Of a stretch of 64,000 nucleotides of DNA, positions 31,306 to 39,916 are shown one piece after another. This DNA comes from CAWCBH01 sp963793785 (lineage in GTDB: Bacteria; Actinomycetota; Thermoleophilia; Solirubrobacterales; 70-9). Under the pieces are notes generated by a model. It searched no databases, was not told the origin of the DNA, and saw only the letters and a list, made by a program, of their open reading frames with translations. The position numbers and the translations under genes were made by a program. The stretch spans positions 1,054,001-1,118,000 of the forward strand of contig CAWCBH010000003.1 of assembly GCA_963793785.1 (NCBI GenBank). The letters are read 5' to 3'. Each line of letters opens with the position of its first letter. Position 1 is the stretch's first letter.

Positions 31306-32150
31306 CGGTGCGCTTCGAGAAGTGGCAGGCGCTGGGCAACGACTACGTGATCCTCGAGTCGGGGTCGCTGCCGTTTGAGCTGAACGCCGGGCGCGTGCGA
31401 CGGATCTGCGACCCGCACTTCGGGGTCGGCTCCGACGGGGTCCTGCTCCTGCGCCGGCTGGACGGGGACTCCGAGGCGATCGCCGAGCTGCGGATCTTCA
31501 ACCCCGACGGCTCCGAGGCCGAGCTGTCCGGCAACGGCGCCAGGCAGGCGGTGCTCTACATGCACCGGCACGGCTGGACCGAGGAGGAGACCTTCACGAT
31601 CCGCACCGAGGCCGGCCCGATCACCCCGACGATCACCTCGCCGCGCACGGCGACGATCGAGATCGGGCGGGCGAGCACGCTCTCCGACGACTATCCGGAA
31701 GGTCGGCCGGAGGGGAGGGGCACCCTGACCGCGTCCGGTCGCGAGTGGGGCTTCCAGCACGTCTCGATCGGCAATCCGCAGTGCGCGATCGAGGTCGGAG
31801 CCGAGCTGGAAGACCTCGACCTGGCCGCGATCGGCCCCGCGATCGAGCGCCACGAGCTGTTCCCCAACCGCACCAACGTCTCCTTCACCCGTACCGAGGG
31901 CAATCGCGTCCGCGCCCGTATCTTCGAGCGGGGGGTGGGGGAGACGCTCTCCTCGGGGACCGGCGCCAGCGGCGCCGCGGTCGCGGCCGTCCTGCGCGGC
32001 TCGCCGAGCCCGATCACGGTCGAGCTCGACGGGGGCGAGCTCGAGGTCGAGGTCTCAGAGCAGCTCGAGGTGCGGCTGAGCGGCTGGGCCGAGCCGGTCT
32101 GCGCCGGCGAGCTGTCCCCGGAGCTACTTCAAGCACTGGCCGATCTCTAG
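31302..32150 (+). CDS. dapF: diaminopimelate epimerase homologue with both catalytic Cys replaced by Ser
   Basis: 282 aa, ATG overlapping the miaA stop (ATGA). The fold and flanking motifs are DapF: GNDYVI, DPHFGVGSDG, FNPDGSEAELSGNGARQ, GNPQCAI, and RGVGETLSSGTGASGAA. In characterised DapF the two halves present Cys in CGNG and CGTG/CGSG. Here these positions are Ser76 and Ser218; the three cysteines present (36, 161, 267) lie elsewhere. The rest of the active site looks intact. Either a Ser-based or altered activity, or a binding-only relic, is possible. Next to dapL, consistent with the diaminopimelate pathway. Confidence 0.9.
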   Translation: MTVRFEKWQALGNDYVILESGSLPFELNAGRVRRICDPHFGVGSDGVLLLRRLDGDSEAIAELRIFNPDGSEAELSGNGARQAVLYMHRHGWTEEETFTIRTEAGPITPTITSPRTATIEIGRASTLSDDYPEGRPEGRGTLTASGREWGFQHVSIGNPQCAIEVGAELEDLDLAAIGPAIERHELFPNRTNVSFTRTEGNRVRARIFERGVGETLSSGTGASGAAVAAVLRGSPSPITVELDGGELEVEVSEQLEVRLSGWAEPVCAGELSPELLQALADL

Positions 32151-32160
32151 GCTCCCGGCG

Positions 32161-33330
32161 ATGGCGCTGACCGACCCCTCGAAGCGGCTCGAGGCGATGC
32201 CGCCCTACATGTTCGCCGAGCTGGAGCGCAAGGTCGCCGACAAGCGCGAGGCGGGGGTCGACGTGATCAGCCTCGGGATCGGCGATCCCGACGAGCCGAC
32301 CTATCCCCACATCGTCAGCGCGATGCAGGACGCGGTGGGCGATCCTGGCAACCACACCTACCCCAGCAATCGCGGCCGCCCCGAGTTCCGCCAGGCGTTC
32401 GCCGAGTTCTACGGCCAGCGCTTCGGGGTCGAGATCGACGCCGACCACGAGGTGATCCCCGCGATCGGTGCGAAGGAGTGCATCTACAACCTCTGCTTCG
32501 CGTTCCTCGACCCCGGCGACGTCGCCCTCGCCGCCGATCCCGGCTATCCGGTCTACACCGGCGGCCCGATCCTCGCCGGCGCCCGGGCCGAGCTGCTGCC
32601 GCTGGTCCCGGAGCTGGGCTTCGTCCCCGACCTCGGCGCCGTCTCCGCCGATCTGGCCGCCAAGGCGCGCCTGATGTTCCTCAACTACCCCAACAACCCG
32701 ACCGGCGCCGTCGTCCCGGAGGGCTTCTTCGAGCTGGTGGTCTCGTTCGCCCGCGAGCACGAGATCCTCGTCGTTCACGACAACGCCTACTCGGAGACGA
32801 CCTACGACGGCTACGTGGCGCCGAGCTTTCTCGCCACGCCCGGGGCGGCGGAGGTCGGGGTCGAGGTGTTCTCACTCTCGAAGGGCTTCAACATGACCGG
32901 CTGGCGCTGCGCGGCGATCCTCGGCAACGCGGACGCAATTGCCACCTACTGGCGCTTGAAGACGAACATCGATTCTGGACTCTTCGATGCGATCCAGCTC
33001 GCCGGCGCCGCGGCCCTGCGCGGCCCGCGCGGCCCGCTGGAGCGGATGAACGAGACCTACGCTCGGCGGCGGGACCTCGTCGTCGCGGCGCTGCGTGAGA
33101 TCGGCGTCGAGGTGGCGCCGCCGAAGGGCACGATCTATGTCTGGGCCCCGGTTCCGGAGGGGCAGACCTCGACCTCGTTTGCCGAGCTGGTGCTGGAGGA
33201 GGCGGGCGTCGTCATCTCGCCAGGGTCGATGTACGGGCCGAGCGGCGAAGGGTTCTTTCGCATCTCGCTGACCACCCCCGACGACCGGCTCGCCGAGGCG
33301 GTCGAACGGATGCGGGAGCACCTCTCCTGA
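32161..33330 (+). CDS. dapL: LL-diaminopimelate aminotransferase-type PLP enzyme
   Basis: 389 aa class I/II aminotransferase. The start MPPYMFAELERKVADKREAGVDVISLGIGDPD is split but is the DapL2-type opening. PLP sites: NYPNNPTGA, DNAYSE, Lys241 in SLSKGFNMTGWR. DapL converts tetrahydrodipicolinate to LL-diaminopimelate in one step, bypassing succinylase or acetylase branches. It starts 11 nt after the dapF stop. Assignment among close aminotransferases rests on family resemblance plus the dapF neighbour. Confidence 0.85.
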   Translation: MALTDPSKRLEAMPPYMFAELERKVADKREAGVDVISLGIGDPDEPTYPHIVSAMQDAVGDPGNHTYPSNRGRPEFRQAFAEFYGQRFGVEIDADHEVIPAIGAKECIYNLCFAFLDPGDVALAADPGYPVYTGGPILAGARAELLPLVPELGFVPDLGAVSADLAAKARLMFLNYPNNPTGAVVPEGFFELVVSFAREHEILVVHDNAYSETTYDGYVAPSFLATPGAAEVGVEVFSLSKGFNMTGWRCAAILGNADAIATYWRLKTNIDSGLFDAIQLAGAAALRGPRGPLERMNETYARRRDLVVAALREIGVEVAPPKGTIYVWAPVPEGQTSTSFAELVLEEAGVVISPGSMYGPSGEGFFRISLTTPDDRLAEAVERMREHLS

Positions 33331-33334
33331 GCCG

Positions 33335-34771
33335 CTAAGCGGAAGGGGGGACCCAGCCCCCGAGCCGCTTCTCGAGCTCGATCGCCACCGCAACCGAGAG
33401 ATGGTCGCGACCCGGGCCCGCCGCGACCTGAACGCCGAGCGGCAGGCCTTTTCGCCCCAGTCCCAGTGGAACCTGGGTGACCGGGACCCCGGCGAGGTTG
33501 AAGACCACCACCGGGGTGATCGAGAGCGGCCGCCAGACGATCGTCCCGTGCCGGGGCGCGACGCGGGGATGGGGAGGGTGCAGGAGGACGCCGTCGCCGA
33601 TCGTCGCCACCACCTCCGTGGCGAAGGAACGACCGGCCGCGAGCAGGCGTTGCGTACGTCCCTGGGGCAGCCGGGCCGAGAGAACCTCACCGGCGATCAG
33701 GAGCCGGGTCGGGAGCGTGTGCGGACCAGAGCGGCGCAGGAAGGAGCGAATGCTGAGCGAGTCGGCGCCGGCGTCGGTGAGGATCTCCTGCACGCCGGTC
33801 CCGGCCCCCTGCTGCAGCGCCGTGACGTAGAGCTCGAAGGCGCGGCGCATGTTTCGCATCTCGACCCGCCTGACCTTCGCGCCTGCTGCCGAAAGAGCTG
33901 CGGCGGCGCGTTCGCGGGCGTCCCGCAACTCCGAGGTCGCCCGGCGGTACGAGGCACCCTCGCTGATCAGTACGTCAAGCCCATCGATCGACACCTCGCC
34001 CGGGTCGCCCAGGCGCATCGGGACGGACTCCGAATCGGCGTCTTCAGGGCCTGCGATTGCCCGCAGCAAGGGCATCAGGTCCTCGGCCCGGCGAGCCAGC
34101 GGACCGGTCGCGAGCAGACGCCAGGACTCACCGGAGGCCTCGGGGAACATGCCGGAGTTGGGGACCAGGCGCGGGGTCCCCTTGTGGCCGAAGACACCGT
34201 TGAAGAAGGCCGGAGTGCGGATCGAGCCGCCGATGTCTGAGCCGAGCCCGAACGGAGAGCCGCCACAACCAACTGCGGCCCCCTCGCCCCCGGAGGATCC
34301 GCCCGCGGAGCGGGCCCTGTCATAGGGATTATGGGTGCGACCGTAGACACGGTTCTCGGTCTCGACCCAGAGGGTCAGCTCGGAGATGTTGGTGACGCCG
34401 AGCGGGATCGCCCCGGCGTCGATCAGGCGCTGCGCCGCCGGTGCCGTGGAGCGGCAGCGGAACTCACGCCGGGCGACAACCCCGGAGCAGTTCGGCATCC
34501 CATCCAGCGAGATCGCTTCCTTGATCGTGCAGGGAACACCGTGTAGCGGTGGCAGATCGTCGGGCCCGGATCTGACCTGTTCGTCGGCCTGCGCTGCCTC
34601 CTCACGGGCGCGCTCGAAGCGGTCGGCAACCACGGCGTTGGTCCAGGCGAACCGCTGCAGGCGCTCGATGTGGGCCTCGACGACGTCGGCCGAGGAGACC
34701 TCGCGGCTGCGGATCGCGCCGGCGAGGTCGACGGCGGAGCGCTCGATCAGCGGGGCGGCACCGACCGTCAT
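33335..34771 (-). CDS. amidase-signature family hydrolase
   Basis: 478 aa from ATG 34771, which overlaps the stop of the upstream hydrolase gene (ATGA); a GTG 14 codons upstream is less likely. The Ser-cisSer-Lys triad is complete: Lys84 (TIKEAI), Ser159/160 (GGSSGGEGA) and Ser183 (GSDIGGSIR). The form resembles fatty-acid amide hydrolase more than GatA; substrate unknown. Cytosolic by sequence. Converges on dapL with 4 nt between stops. Confidence 0.92.
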   Translation of the reverse strand: MTVGAAPLIERSAVDLAGAIRSREVSSADVVEAHIERLQRFAWTNAVVADRFERAREEAAQADEQVRSGPDDLPPLHGVPCTIKEAISLDGMPNCSGVVARREFRCRSTAPAAQRLIDAGAIPLGVTNISELTLWVETENRVYGRTHNPYDRARSAGGSSGGEGAAVGCGGSPFGLGSDIGGSIRTPAFFNGVFGHKGTPRLVPNSGMFPEASGESWRLLATGPLARRAEDLMPLLRAIAGPEDADSESVPMRLGDPGEVSIDGLDVLISEGASYRRATSELRDARERAAAALSAAGAKVRRVEMRNMRRAFELYVTALQQGAGTGVQEILTDAGADSLSIRSFLRRSGPHTLPTRLLIAGEVLSARLPQGRTQRLLAAGRSFATEVVATIGDGVLLHPPHPRVAPRHGTIVWRPLSITPVVVFNLAGVPVTQVPLGLGRKGLPLGVQVAAGPGRDHLSVAVAIELEKRLGGWVPPSA

Positions 34772-35598
34772 CGCCCGGAGCGCTTCTGCCAGTAGCGGTC
34801 GAGGCCGAGCCACTGCTGTTCGGGCGGCACGGCCTGCAGCATCGCCGTGGCGCTTTCTGGTCCGACCTGAGCGGCGATGTCTTCGCGCAGCCGGCGTTCG
34901 AACGCCTCCGCGTCGAGCTTCCGCGCCCGCGTCGCCATCTCACGCAGGCGGCGGCCGGCGAGGTCGAGGTGGGGACCGGGATCATCGACGGCCCCGAAGT
35001 GGGTCAGGCCGAGACTGGAGGCATCCCAGGCCCGCACCAGCTCGATCGACGCCTCCCAGGCTTCGACGTCGATGTCGGGCGGCGGCGTCGGAGGGAGGAC
35101 GAAGTCGGCCGGCGGTATCCGCACCGCGGCGACGTCGCCGACGAAGGCGCGGCCACTCTCGGCGTGCATGTAGCAGACGTGGTGAGACGCATGGCCGGGG
35201 GTGTAGGCGACGTCGAAGCCCAGTACCCGCTCGCCACCCGAGAGCGGCCGCAGATTGGCCTCGGGCACCGGCAGCACCTCGCCCCAGAGCCGCTGCATCT
35301 GGTCGCCGTAGAGACGCTCGGCGCTGCCGAGCAGCTTCGAGGGGTCGGCAAGGTGCCGGGCGCCGCGCTCGTGCACGTAGACCTCTACCTCGGGCCAGCG
35401 CCGCACGATCGCGCCGCTGGCGCCGGCATGGTCGAGGTGGATGTGGGTCAAGAGCAGCGCCTGTGGCGGCTCGCCTCCCAGCGCCTCGACGAGGGTGGCC
35501 AGCGACGACTCCGGGCCGGGGTCGATCAGCACGTCATCGACCTGCCAGCAACCGATCACCTTCTCGCGGCCGAGGTGGCGGACGTCGATCAGGCGCAC
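34768..35598 (-). CDS. metallo-beta-lactamase-fold hydrolase
   Basis: 276 aa, GTG start. Metal motif THIHLDHAG, then TPGHASHH and FVGDVAA, and a later His (LTHFG), as in glyoxalase II-like hydrolases. An extra C-terminal helical region of about 60 residues is of the type seen in MBL proteins with an HTH-like tail. Co-transcribed with the amidase. Its GTG sits 6 nt after a TAGGTT -10. Confidence 0.9.
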   Translation of the reverse strand: MRLIDVRHLGREKVIGCWQVDDVLIDPGPESSLATLVEALGGEPPQALLLTHIHLDHAGASGAIVRRWPEVEVYVHERGARHLADPSKLLGSAERLYGDQMQRLWGEVLPVPEANLRPLSGGERVLGFDVAYTPGHASHHVCYMHAESGRAFVGDVAAVRIPPADFVLPPTPPPDIDVEAWEASIELVRAWDASSLGLTHFGAVDDPGPHLDLAGRRLREMATRARKLDAEAFERRLREDIAAQVGPESATAMLQAVPPEQQWLGLDRYWQKRSGR

Positions 35599-35604
35599 CG
35601 CCGC

Positions 35605-35610
35605 AACCTA
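35605..35610 (-). promoter_or_regulatory. -10 hexamer TAGGTT
   Basis: Minus-strand TAGGTT (35610-35605) ends 6 nt before the GTG at 35598; leaderless start for the hydrolase-amidase operon. Confidence 0.5.
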
Positions 35611-35616
35611 AACGGT

Positions 35617-35652
35617 GGGCGGGAGCGAGCGCCGCGACGCTCGCTCCCGCCC
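35617..35652 (-). terminator. 15-bp perfect hairpin
   Basis: GGGCGGGAGCGAGCG (35617-35631) and CGCTCGCTCCCGCCC (35638-35652) pair perfectly around CCGCGA. It lies 8 nt after the lipoprotein stop and before the next promoter, both on the minus strand. No T-run; a GC-type terminator or 3'-end shield. Confidence 0.7.
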
Positions 35653-35660
35653 CTCAGGCC

Positions 35661-36548
35661 CTACTCGACTTCGGCTTCGGCGATCATCCCCTCGGCCACA
35701 TGCGGGGGGCCACCCTGGCGGTCGGAGATGAAGCAGAGCAGCGCGTATCTGCCCGACTTCAGGTCCAGCGTCACCAGCTGGCTGGTACCGCCCTCGAGCA
35801 CGGCGGTGCTGACGCCGGCATTGAAGGCGACCGGCGGCTTGCCCTTCTCATTCTTGGCGAATGCCTCCACGTCCTCGATCGTCCTGCCCTTGAGGATCGG
35901 GAACGCCTCCAGGTGGTGGGGCTCGGCACCGCCGTTATCGAACAGGACCTGGCTCCTTCCTGCCGTAAGGCCGTCAGCCTCGAATGTGTACTCACTCGCC
36001 GTCACCGTGGCGTCGGCGTCCGGCAGCTCTTCCTCGCTCTCCTCGCCGCCGACCTCGATCGTCGGCACAGCTTCGGCGCTCGGGAGGCCCTGAAGGGCCG
36101 AGGTATTGAGCACGTAGTAGGTCCCCGGCTCGAGCAGCTGCGTGACGCTCTGGGAGGCGCCGCTCGGAGTGGCCGGGATGCCGCCGCCGGCGAAAAACCA
36201 GTCCGCCAGTGCCTTGCCTTCCAGCGATGCGCCAACCTGCTTGAACGTCTCCGCCGCAGAGTGATCCCCTGTCGTGCGAATCAGCTGCACGTCGGCCGCG
36301 CCCTTGGCCGAGTTCTCCAGCGTGATCGCGGCTACCCCCGCCTCGGCGGACGAGGGAGCCTTGACGATGGTCTTTCCCTGCGCGGGCTCGCCCTTCGCCG
36401 CATTACCGATCGTGATCGCGATTTGCTGGACGTCCTCGCCACCGCCCTCGTCGTCATCGTCGCCACAGGCGACGGCGGTGAGCGCGAGGACTGTCGCGGC
36501 GAGCACTGCCAGCGCGCGCAGCCGTGATCGGAAAGCCTCGGTATGCAC
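35661..36548 (-). CDS. secreted lipoprotein with cupredoxin-like domain
   Basis: 295 aa, GTG start with AAGGAGG 7 nt upstream. Signal peptide with lipobox LTAVAC (Cys28), so it should be anchored on the outer face of the membrane. Two repeated beta-rich halves are suggested (each with a V..TLE/LD..SG/AY pattern). The C-terminal half has candidate type 1 copper ligands: His in EPHHLEA, Cys in LLCFISD, His in PPHVAEGM and Met. Function unknown; copper binding is inference from spacing. Confidence 0.7.
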   Translation of the reverse strand: MHTEAFRSRLRALAVLAATVLALTAVACGDDDDEGGGEDVQQIAITIGNAAKGEPAQGKTIVKAPSSAEAGVAAITLENSAKGAADVQLIRTTGDHSAAETFKQVGASLEGKALADWFFAGGGIPATPSGASQSVTQLLEPGTYYVLNTSALQGLPSAEAVPTIEVGGEESEEELPDADATVTASEYTFEADGLTAGRSQVLFDNGGAEPHHLEAFPILKGRTIEDVEAFAKNEKGKPPVAFNAGVSTAVLEGGTSQLVTLDLKSGRYALLCFISDRQGGPPHVAEGMIAEAEVE

Positions 36549-36653
36549 CTGATTGCCTCCTTGGTCAGATCAGCAGGGGCCCCTGCGGGCGCCCGGCACA
36601 CTAGCCGCCCTGAGCCGGCCACTCCATACCGAATTCTGGGTGACCTGGCGGCC

Positions 36654-36659
36654 TACAAT
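36654..36659 (+). promoter_or_regulatory. -10 hexamer TACAAT for hflX
   Basis: TACAAT ends 7 nt before GTG 36667; near-consensus -10 and a leaderless start. Confidence 0.55.
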
Positions 36660-36666
36660 CGTCTCA

Positions 36667-38001
36667 GTGCAACGCTCAAGGGACGGCCGCAACACGCAGA
36701 CCGGCGACGGCACCGGGACCGGCGTCGCGAATCGGCGCGCCCGCCAGCGGGCGCTGGCGATCGGGATCACCGACGGCAGCGGAGCCGAGGATCCGCTGGC
36801 GGAGCTGAAGGAGCTGCTGCGGACCGCCGGGGTGGCGACGGCGGGGGAGATGGTCCAGCAGCGATCCAGCCCCGACCCCGACCGCTATTTCGGGCGCGGC
36901 AAGCTGACCGAGCTGAAGGCGGAGATCGCAGCCCGCAATGCCAACCTGGTCGCCTGCGACGACGAGCTGGCTCCGCGCCAGGAGCGAAACCTCGAGGCGG
37001 CCCTCGGGGTGCCGGTGATCGACCGCACCGCGGTGATCCTCGACATCTTCGCCGACCACGCGCACTCGGCCGAGGGCAAGCTGCAGGTGGAGCTGGCTCA
37101 GCTGGAGTACAACCTCGCCCGCATGCGCGGGCTCTGGACCCACCTGGAGCGACTGGGTGCGGGAAGGATCGATGGCGGAATCGGCACCCGGGGACCGGGC
37201 GAGTCCCAGATCGAGACCGACCGCCGCCTCGCCCGCGACCGGATCTCGGCGCTGCGTCGCCAACTGGTGCGCCTGGAGCGCAATCGCGGCGTGATGCGGG
37301 CCCGGCGCGAGCGCGCTGCGATCCCGCGGGTGGCGCTTGCCGGATACACCAACGCCGGCAAGTCGACGCTGCTGAACGCGATGACCGGAGCCGAGGTGGG
37401 GGTGGGGGACAAGCTCTTTCACACCCTCGACCCGACGACCCGCAGCTTCGAGCACGGTGGGCGCCGCTACCTGCTGACCGACACCGTCGGCTTCATCGAG
37501 AAGCTGCCCCACCAGCTGGTCGAGGCGTTCAAGGCGACGCTCGAGGAGACCGTCCTCGCCGACCTGGTCCTTCACGTCGTCGACGCCGCCGCGCCCGAGC
37601 CGCGCCGGGCAGCGGACATGCGCGCGGTCGACTCGACCCTGGATGAGATCGGAGCCGGGAAGACGCCGCGCCTGCTGGTTCTCAACAAGTCCGACCTCCT
37701 TGATGCCGAGGAACGGCGGGAGGCGCTGCTCGAGCACCCCGACGCCGTGCTCGTCTCCGCTCTCGACAGCGAGGGGATCGAGGAACTACGAGGTCGCCTT
37801 GAGGCGGCCTTCGCGGACACGCTGCGGCCGCTGGAGCTGTTGATCCCATACAGCGAGGGAGGCCGGCTCTCCGAGCTCTACGAGGTCGCCGGCGACCTGG
37901 AGCGAACCGAGCGCTCCGACGGCGTCCTCGTCCGCGCCCGGGTGCCGGTCGGTGAATTGCACCGCTTCGCGGACCTGAGCGCCAACGGCGTCCGCCCCTG
38001 A
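36667..38001 (+). CDS. hflX: GTPase HflX
   Basis: Ribosome-splitting GTPase used in stress and antibiotic tolerance. 444 aa from GTG 36667, set by the -10 at 36654; the frame is open upstream. N-terminal HflX domain (DPDRYFGRGKLTELK, DDELAPRQERNLE), coiled linker ending GGIGTRGPGESQIETDRR in two pieces, then the G domain with G1 GYTNAGKST, TDTVGFI and NKSD. The C-terminal domain is short. Confidence 0.95.
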   Translation: MQRSRDGRNTQTGDGTGTGVANRRARQRALAIGITDGSGAEDPLAELKELLRTAGVATAGEMVQQRSSPDPDRYFGRGKLTELKAEIAARNANLVACDDELAPRQERNLEAALGVPVIDRTAVILDIFADHAHSAEGKLQVELAQLEYNLARMRGLWTHLERLGAGRIDGGIGTRGPGESQIETDRRLARDRISALRRQLVRLERNRGVMRARRERAAIPRVALAGYTNAGKSTLLNAMTGAEVGVGDKLFHTLDPTTRSFEHGGRRYLLTDTVGFIEKLPHQLVEAFKATLEETVLADLVLHVVDAAAPEPRRAADMRAVDSTLDEIGAGKTPRLLVLNKSDLLDAEERREALLEHPDAVLVSALDSEGIEELRGRLEAAFADTLRPLELLIPYSEGGRLSELYEVAGDLERTERSDGVLVRARVPVGELHRFADLSANGVRP

Positions 38002-38012
38002 CCGGGTCCGGC

Positions 38013-38018
38013 TAGGGT
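38013..38018 (+). promoter_or_regulatory. -10 hexamer TAGGGT for dut
   Basis: Ends 9 nt before ATG 38028; identical hexamer and spacing to the cyclophilin gene promoter at 43654. Confidence 0.45.
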
Positions 38019-38027
38019 TCGGCCGCG

Positions 38028-38459
38028 ATGGAGATCCGCTTCCAGCGCCTCCAGGAGGATGCAGTGCTCCCGAGCCGCGCCCACGACGGGGACGCCGGCC
38101 TCGATCTCTATGCAGCCGAGCCCGCCCACCTCGGCCCGGGCGAGCGCTGGAGCGTCGGCACCGGCGTCGCAGTCGAGATCCCGCAAGAACACGCAGGTCT
38201 GGTCCTGCCACGGTCGGGTCTCGCGCGCGAGCACGGGATCGCCCTGGTGAACAGCCCCGGGCTGATCGATTCCGGATACCGGGGAGAGATCCGGGTTTTG
38301 CTCCTCAACACCGATCCGGCCGAGGTGTATCGGGTCCGCGCCGGAGACCGGATCGCCCAGTTGCTGGTGACGCCGATCGCCGCGGCCGAGCCGGTCGAGG
38401 CCGCGGCCTTGGCCGAGTCGGGCCGTGGGGGCGGCGGTTTCGGCTCCAGCGGGCGCTGA
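38028..38459 (+). CDS. dut: dUTP diphosphatase
   Basis: Trimeric dUTPase, 143 aa. All five motifs can be seen: DAGLDLYA, PRSGLA, GLIDSGYRGE, RAGDRIAQLLV and the Gly-rich C-terminal GGGGFGSSGR. It supplies dUMP and keeps uracil out of DNA. Confidence 0.95.
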   Translation: MEIRFQRLQEDAVLPSRAHDGDAGLDLYAAEPAHLGPGERWSVGTGVAVEIPQEHAGLVLPRSGLAREHGIALVNSPGLIDSGYRGEIRVLLLNTDPAEVYRVRAGDRIAQLLVTPIAAAEPVEAAALAESGRGGGGFGSSGR

Positions 38460-39174
38460 GCCGATCGCCGCTCCAGCTCCGGACCCCGTCTCGCGCGCGC
38501 AGCGGATGCTCGAGGCTGCCCGGGAGAGCTCTGGTGCAGCCGGCGGCGACCTCGAGGATCTGGAGCCGGCCGAGGTCTGCGGCGATGGGGCCCGGATCGC
38601 CTTCTGGGTCAACCTCTACAACGCGATCCTGCTGGCGGAGATGCGATCACGCCCGCGCAGCGGCTCGCTGCTGCTGCACCGGCGCCTGTTTCGCCGCGCC
38701 GGGCTGCGGGTCGGCTCCCAGCGCTACTCCCTCGACGTGATCGAGCACGGCGTGTTGAGGGTCAATCGGCGGCCGCCGTATGCGCCGCGACGACTTCTTC
38801 GCCGCTCGGACCCCCGGCTTGCAGCGGCGCCCTCGCGCCTCGACCCCAGGGTCCACTTCGCGCTCAACTGCGGTGCGGCTTCGTGTCCCCCGATCCGTTC
38901 CTACGCGGCTCAGGACATCGATCGCCAGCTCGATCTGGCCACCTGCTCGTACCTGGCGGCCGAGGCGACGATCGACGCCGAGGCGGCGACCGTGACCCTG
39001 CCCGGGCTGCTGCGGCTGTACCGGCGCGACTTCGGCTCCCGCCGGGCCCAGCTCGAGCTGCTGGCCAAATGCCGGTCCGGCGATCAGGCCGCCTGGCTGC
39101 GCGAGAACGCCGCCCGGGTCCGGGTGCGCTACTCGCGCTTCGACTGGACGATCGCCGCCGGCGCCACGACGTAG
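38425..39174 (+). CDS. DUF547 domain protein
   Basis: 249 aa if started at GTG 38425, overlapping dut by 35 nt; ATG 38506 would give 222 aa and avoid the overlap. DUF547 hallmarks: ARIAFWVNLYNAILLAEM, HFALNCGAASCPPIRSY and the C-terminal strand VRVRYSRFDWTI. Papain-like fold with the conserved NCGA..SCP segment; biochemical role unknown. Converges on gatD with 4 nt between stops. Confidence 0.85.
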   Translation: MGAAVSAPAGAEPIAAPAPDPVSRAQRMLEAARESSGAAGGDLEDLEPAEVCGDGARIAFWVNLYNAILLAEMRSRPRSGSLLLHRRLFRRAGLRVGSQRYSLDVIEHGVLRVNRRPPYAPRRLLRRSDPRLAAAPSRLDPRVHFALNCGAASCPPIRSYAAQDIDRQLDLATCSYLAAEATIDAEAATVTLPGLLRLYRRDFGSRRAQLELLAKCRSGDQAAWLRENAARVRVRYSRFDWTIAAGATT

Positions 39175-39178
39175 CGGC

Positions 39179-39916
39179 TCATCCGGCGAGCGCGGCGCGG
39201 CGGGCGCTCTCGTGCGCCGCCGCCTCGAAGTCGTCGTCTAGCGGGGCAAGCGGCTCGATCTCGCCATAGCGGCGCCCCAGGGCCCGTTCGACCAGGTGAT
39301 CGGCGAGCCAGGCGTTCTTGGGCAGCAACGGGCCATGCAGGTAGGTGCCGACCACGTTCTCGCGCCGGACCCCCTCCAGGCCGTCGGTGCCGTTGTTGCC
39401 GAACCCCTTTACGACCCGGCCCAGCGGCTCGGCACCGGGGCCGAGGTGGGTGCGGCCGCCGTGGTTCTCGAATCCGGCCAGCAGCCGCGCCGAGCCGCCG
39501 AGCTCGGTCTCGATTGCCACGTTGCCGATCAGCCTCGGACCGGGCTCGCGCACGGTCTCGAGGTCGGCGAGACCCAGCCCCGGAATCCGCTCCTCGCCGA
39601 GCTGGTAGCTGTGGCCGAGCAGCTGGTAGCCGCCGCAGACCGCGAGCACGACGGCGCCGTCGGCGGCCGCAGCGGCGATCGACTCGCGCTTGGTCGCGAC
39701 CATGTCCGCCGCAACCATCCGCTGGTCGCGATCCTGCCCGCCGCCGATGTAGAGGAAGTCGTGGTCGCCCGGGTCGAAGCGGTCGCCGGGACCCGTGGCG
39801 GCGTAGGAGAAGCCGATCCCGCGCCACTCGCAGCGCCGCTGCAAGAAGACGATGTTGCCCCGATCCGCATAGATGTTCATGTGGTCGGGATAGAGGGCCA
39901 GCAGCCGCAGCTCCAT
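39179..39916 (-). CDS. gatD: lipid II glutamine amidotransferase subunit GatD
   Basis: Class I glutaminase that supplies ammonia to MurT for amidation of D-Glu to D-isoglutamine in lipid II. 245 aa from ATG 39916; the longer frame is shadow of the upstream gene. Cobyric-acid-synthase-like opening (YPDHMNIYADRGNI), nucleophile Cys94 in AVCGGYQLLG, and the catalytic His194 in GTYLHGPLLPKN. The start overlaps the methyltransferase stop (TGATG). Confidence 0.93.
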   Translation of the reverse strand: MELRLLALYPDHMNIYADRGNIVFLQRRCEWRGIGFSYAATGPGDRFDPGDHDFLYIGGGQDRDQRMVAADMVATKRESIAAAAADGAVVLAVCGGYQLLGHSYQLGEERIPGLGLADLETVREPGPRLIGNVAIETELGGSARLLAGFENHGGRTHLGPGAEPLGRVVKGFGNNGTDGLEGVRRENVVGTYLHGPLLPKNAWLADHLVERALGRRYGEIEPLAPLDDDFEAAAHESARRAALAG

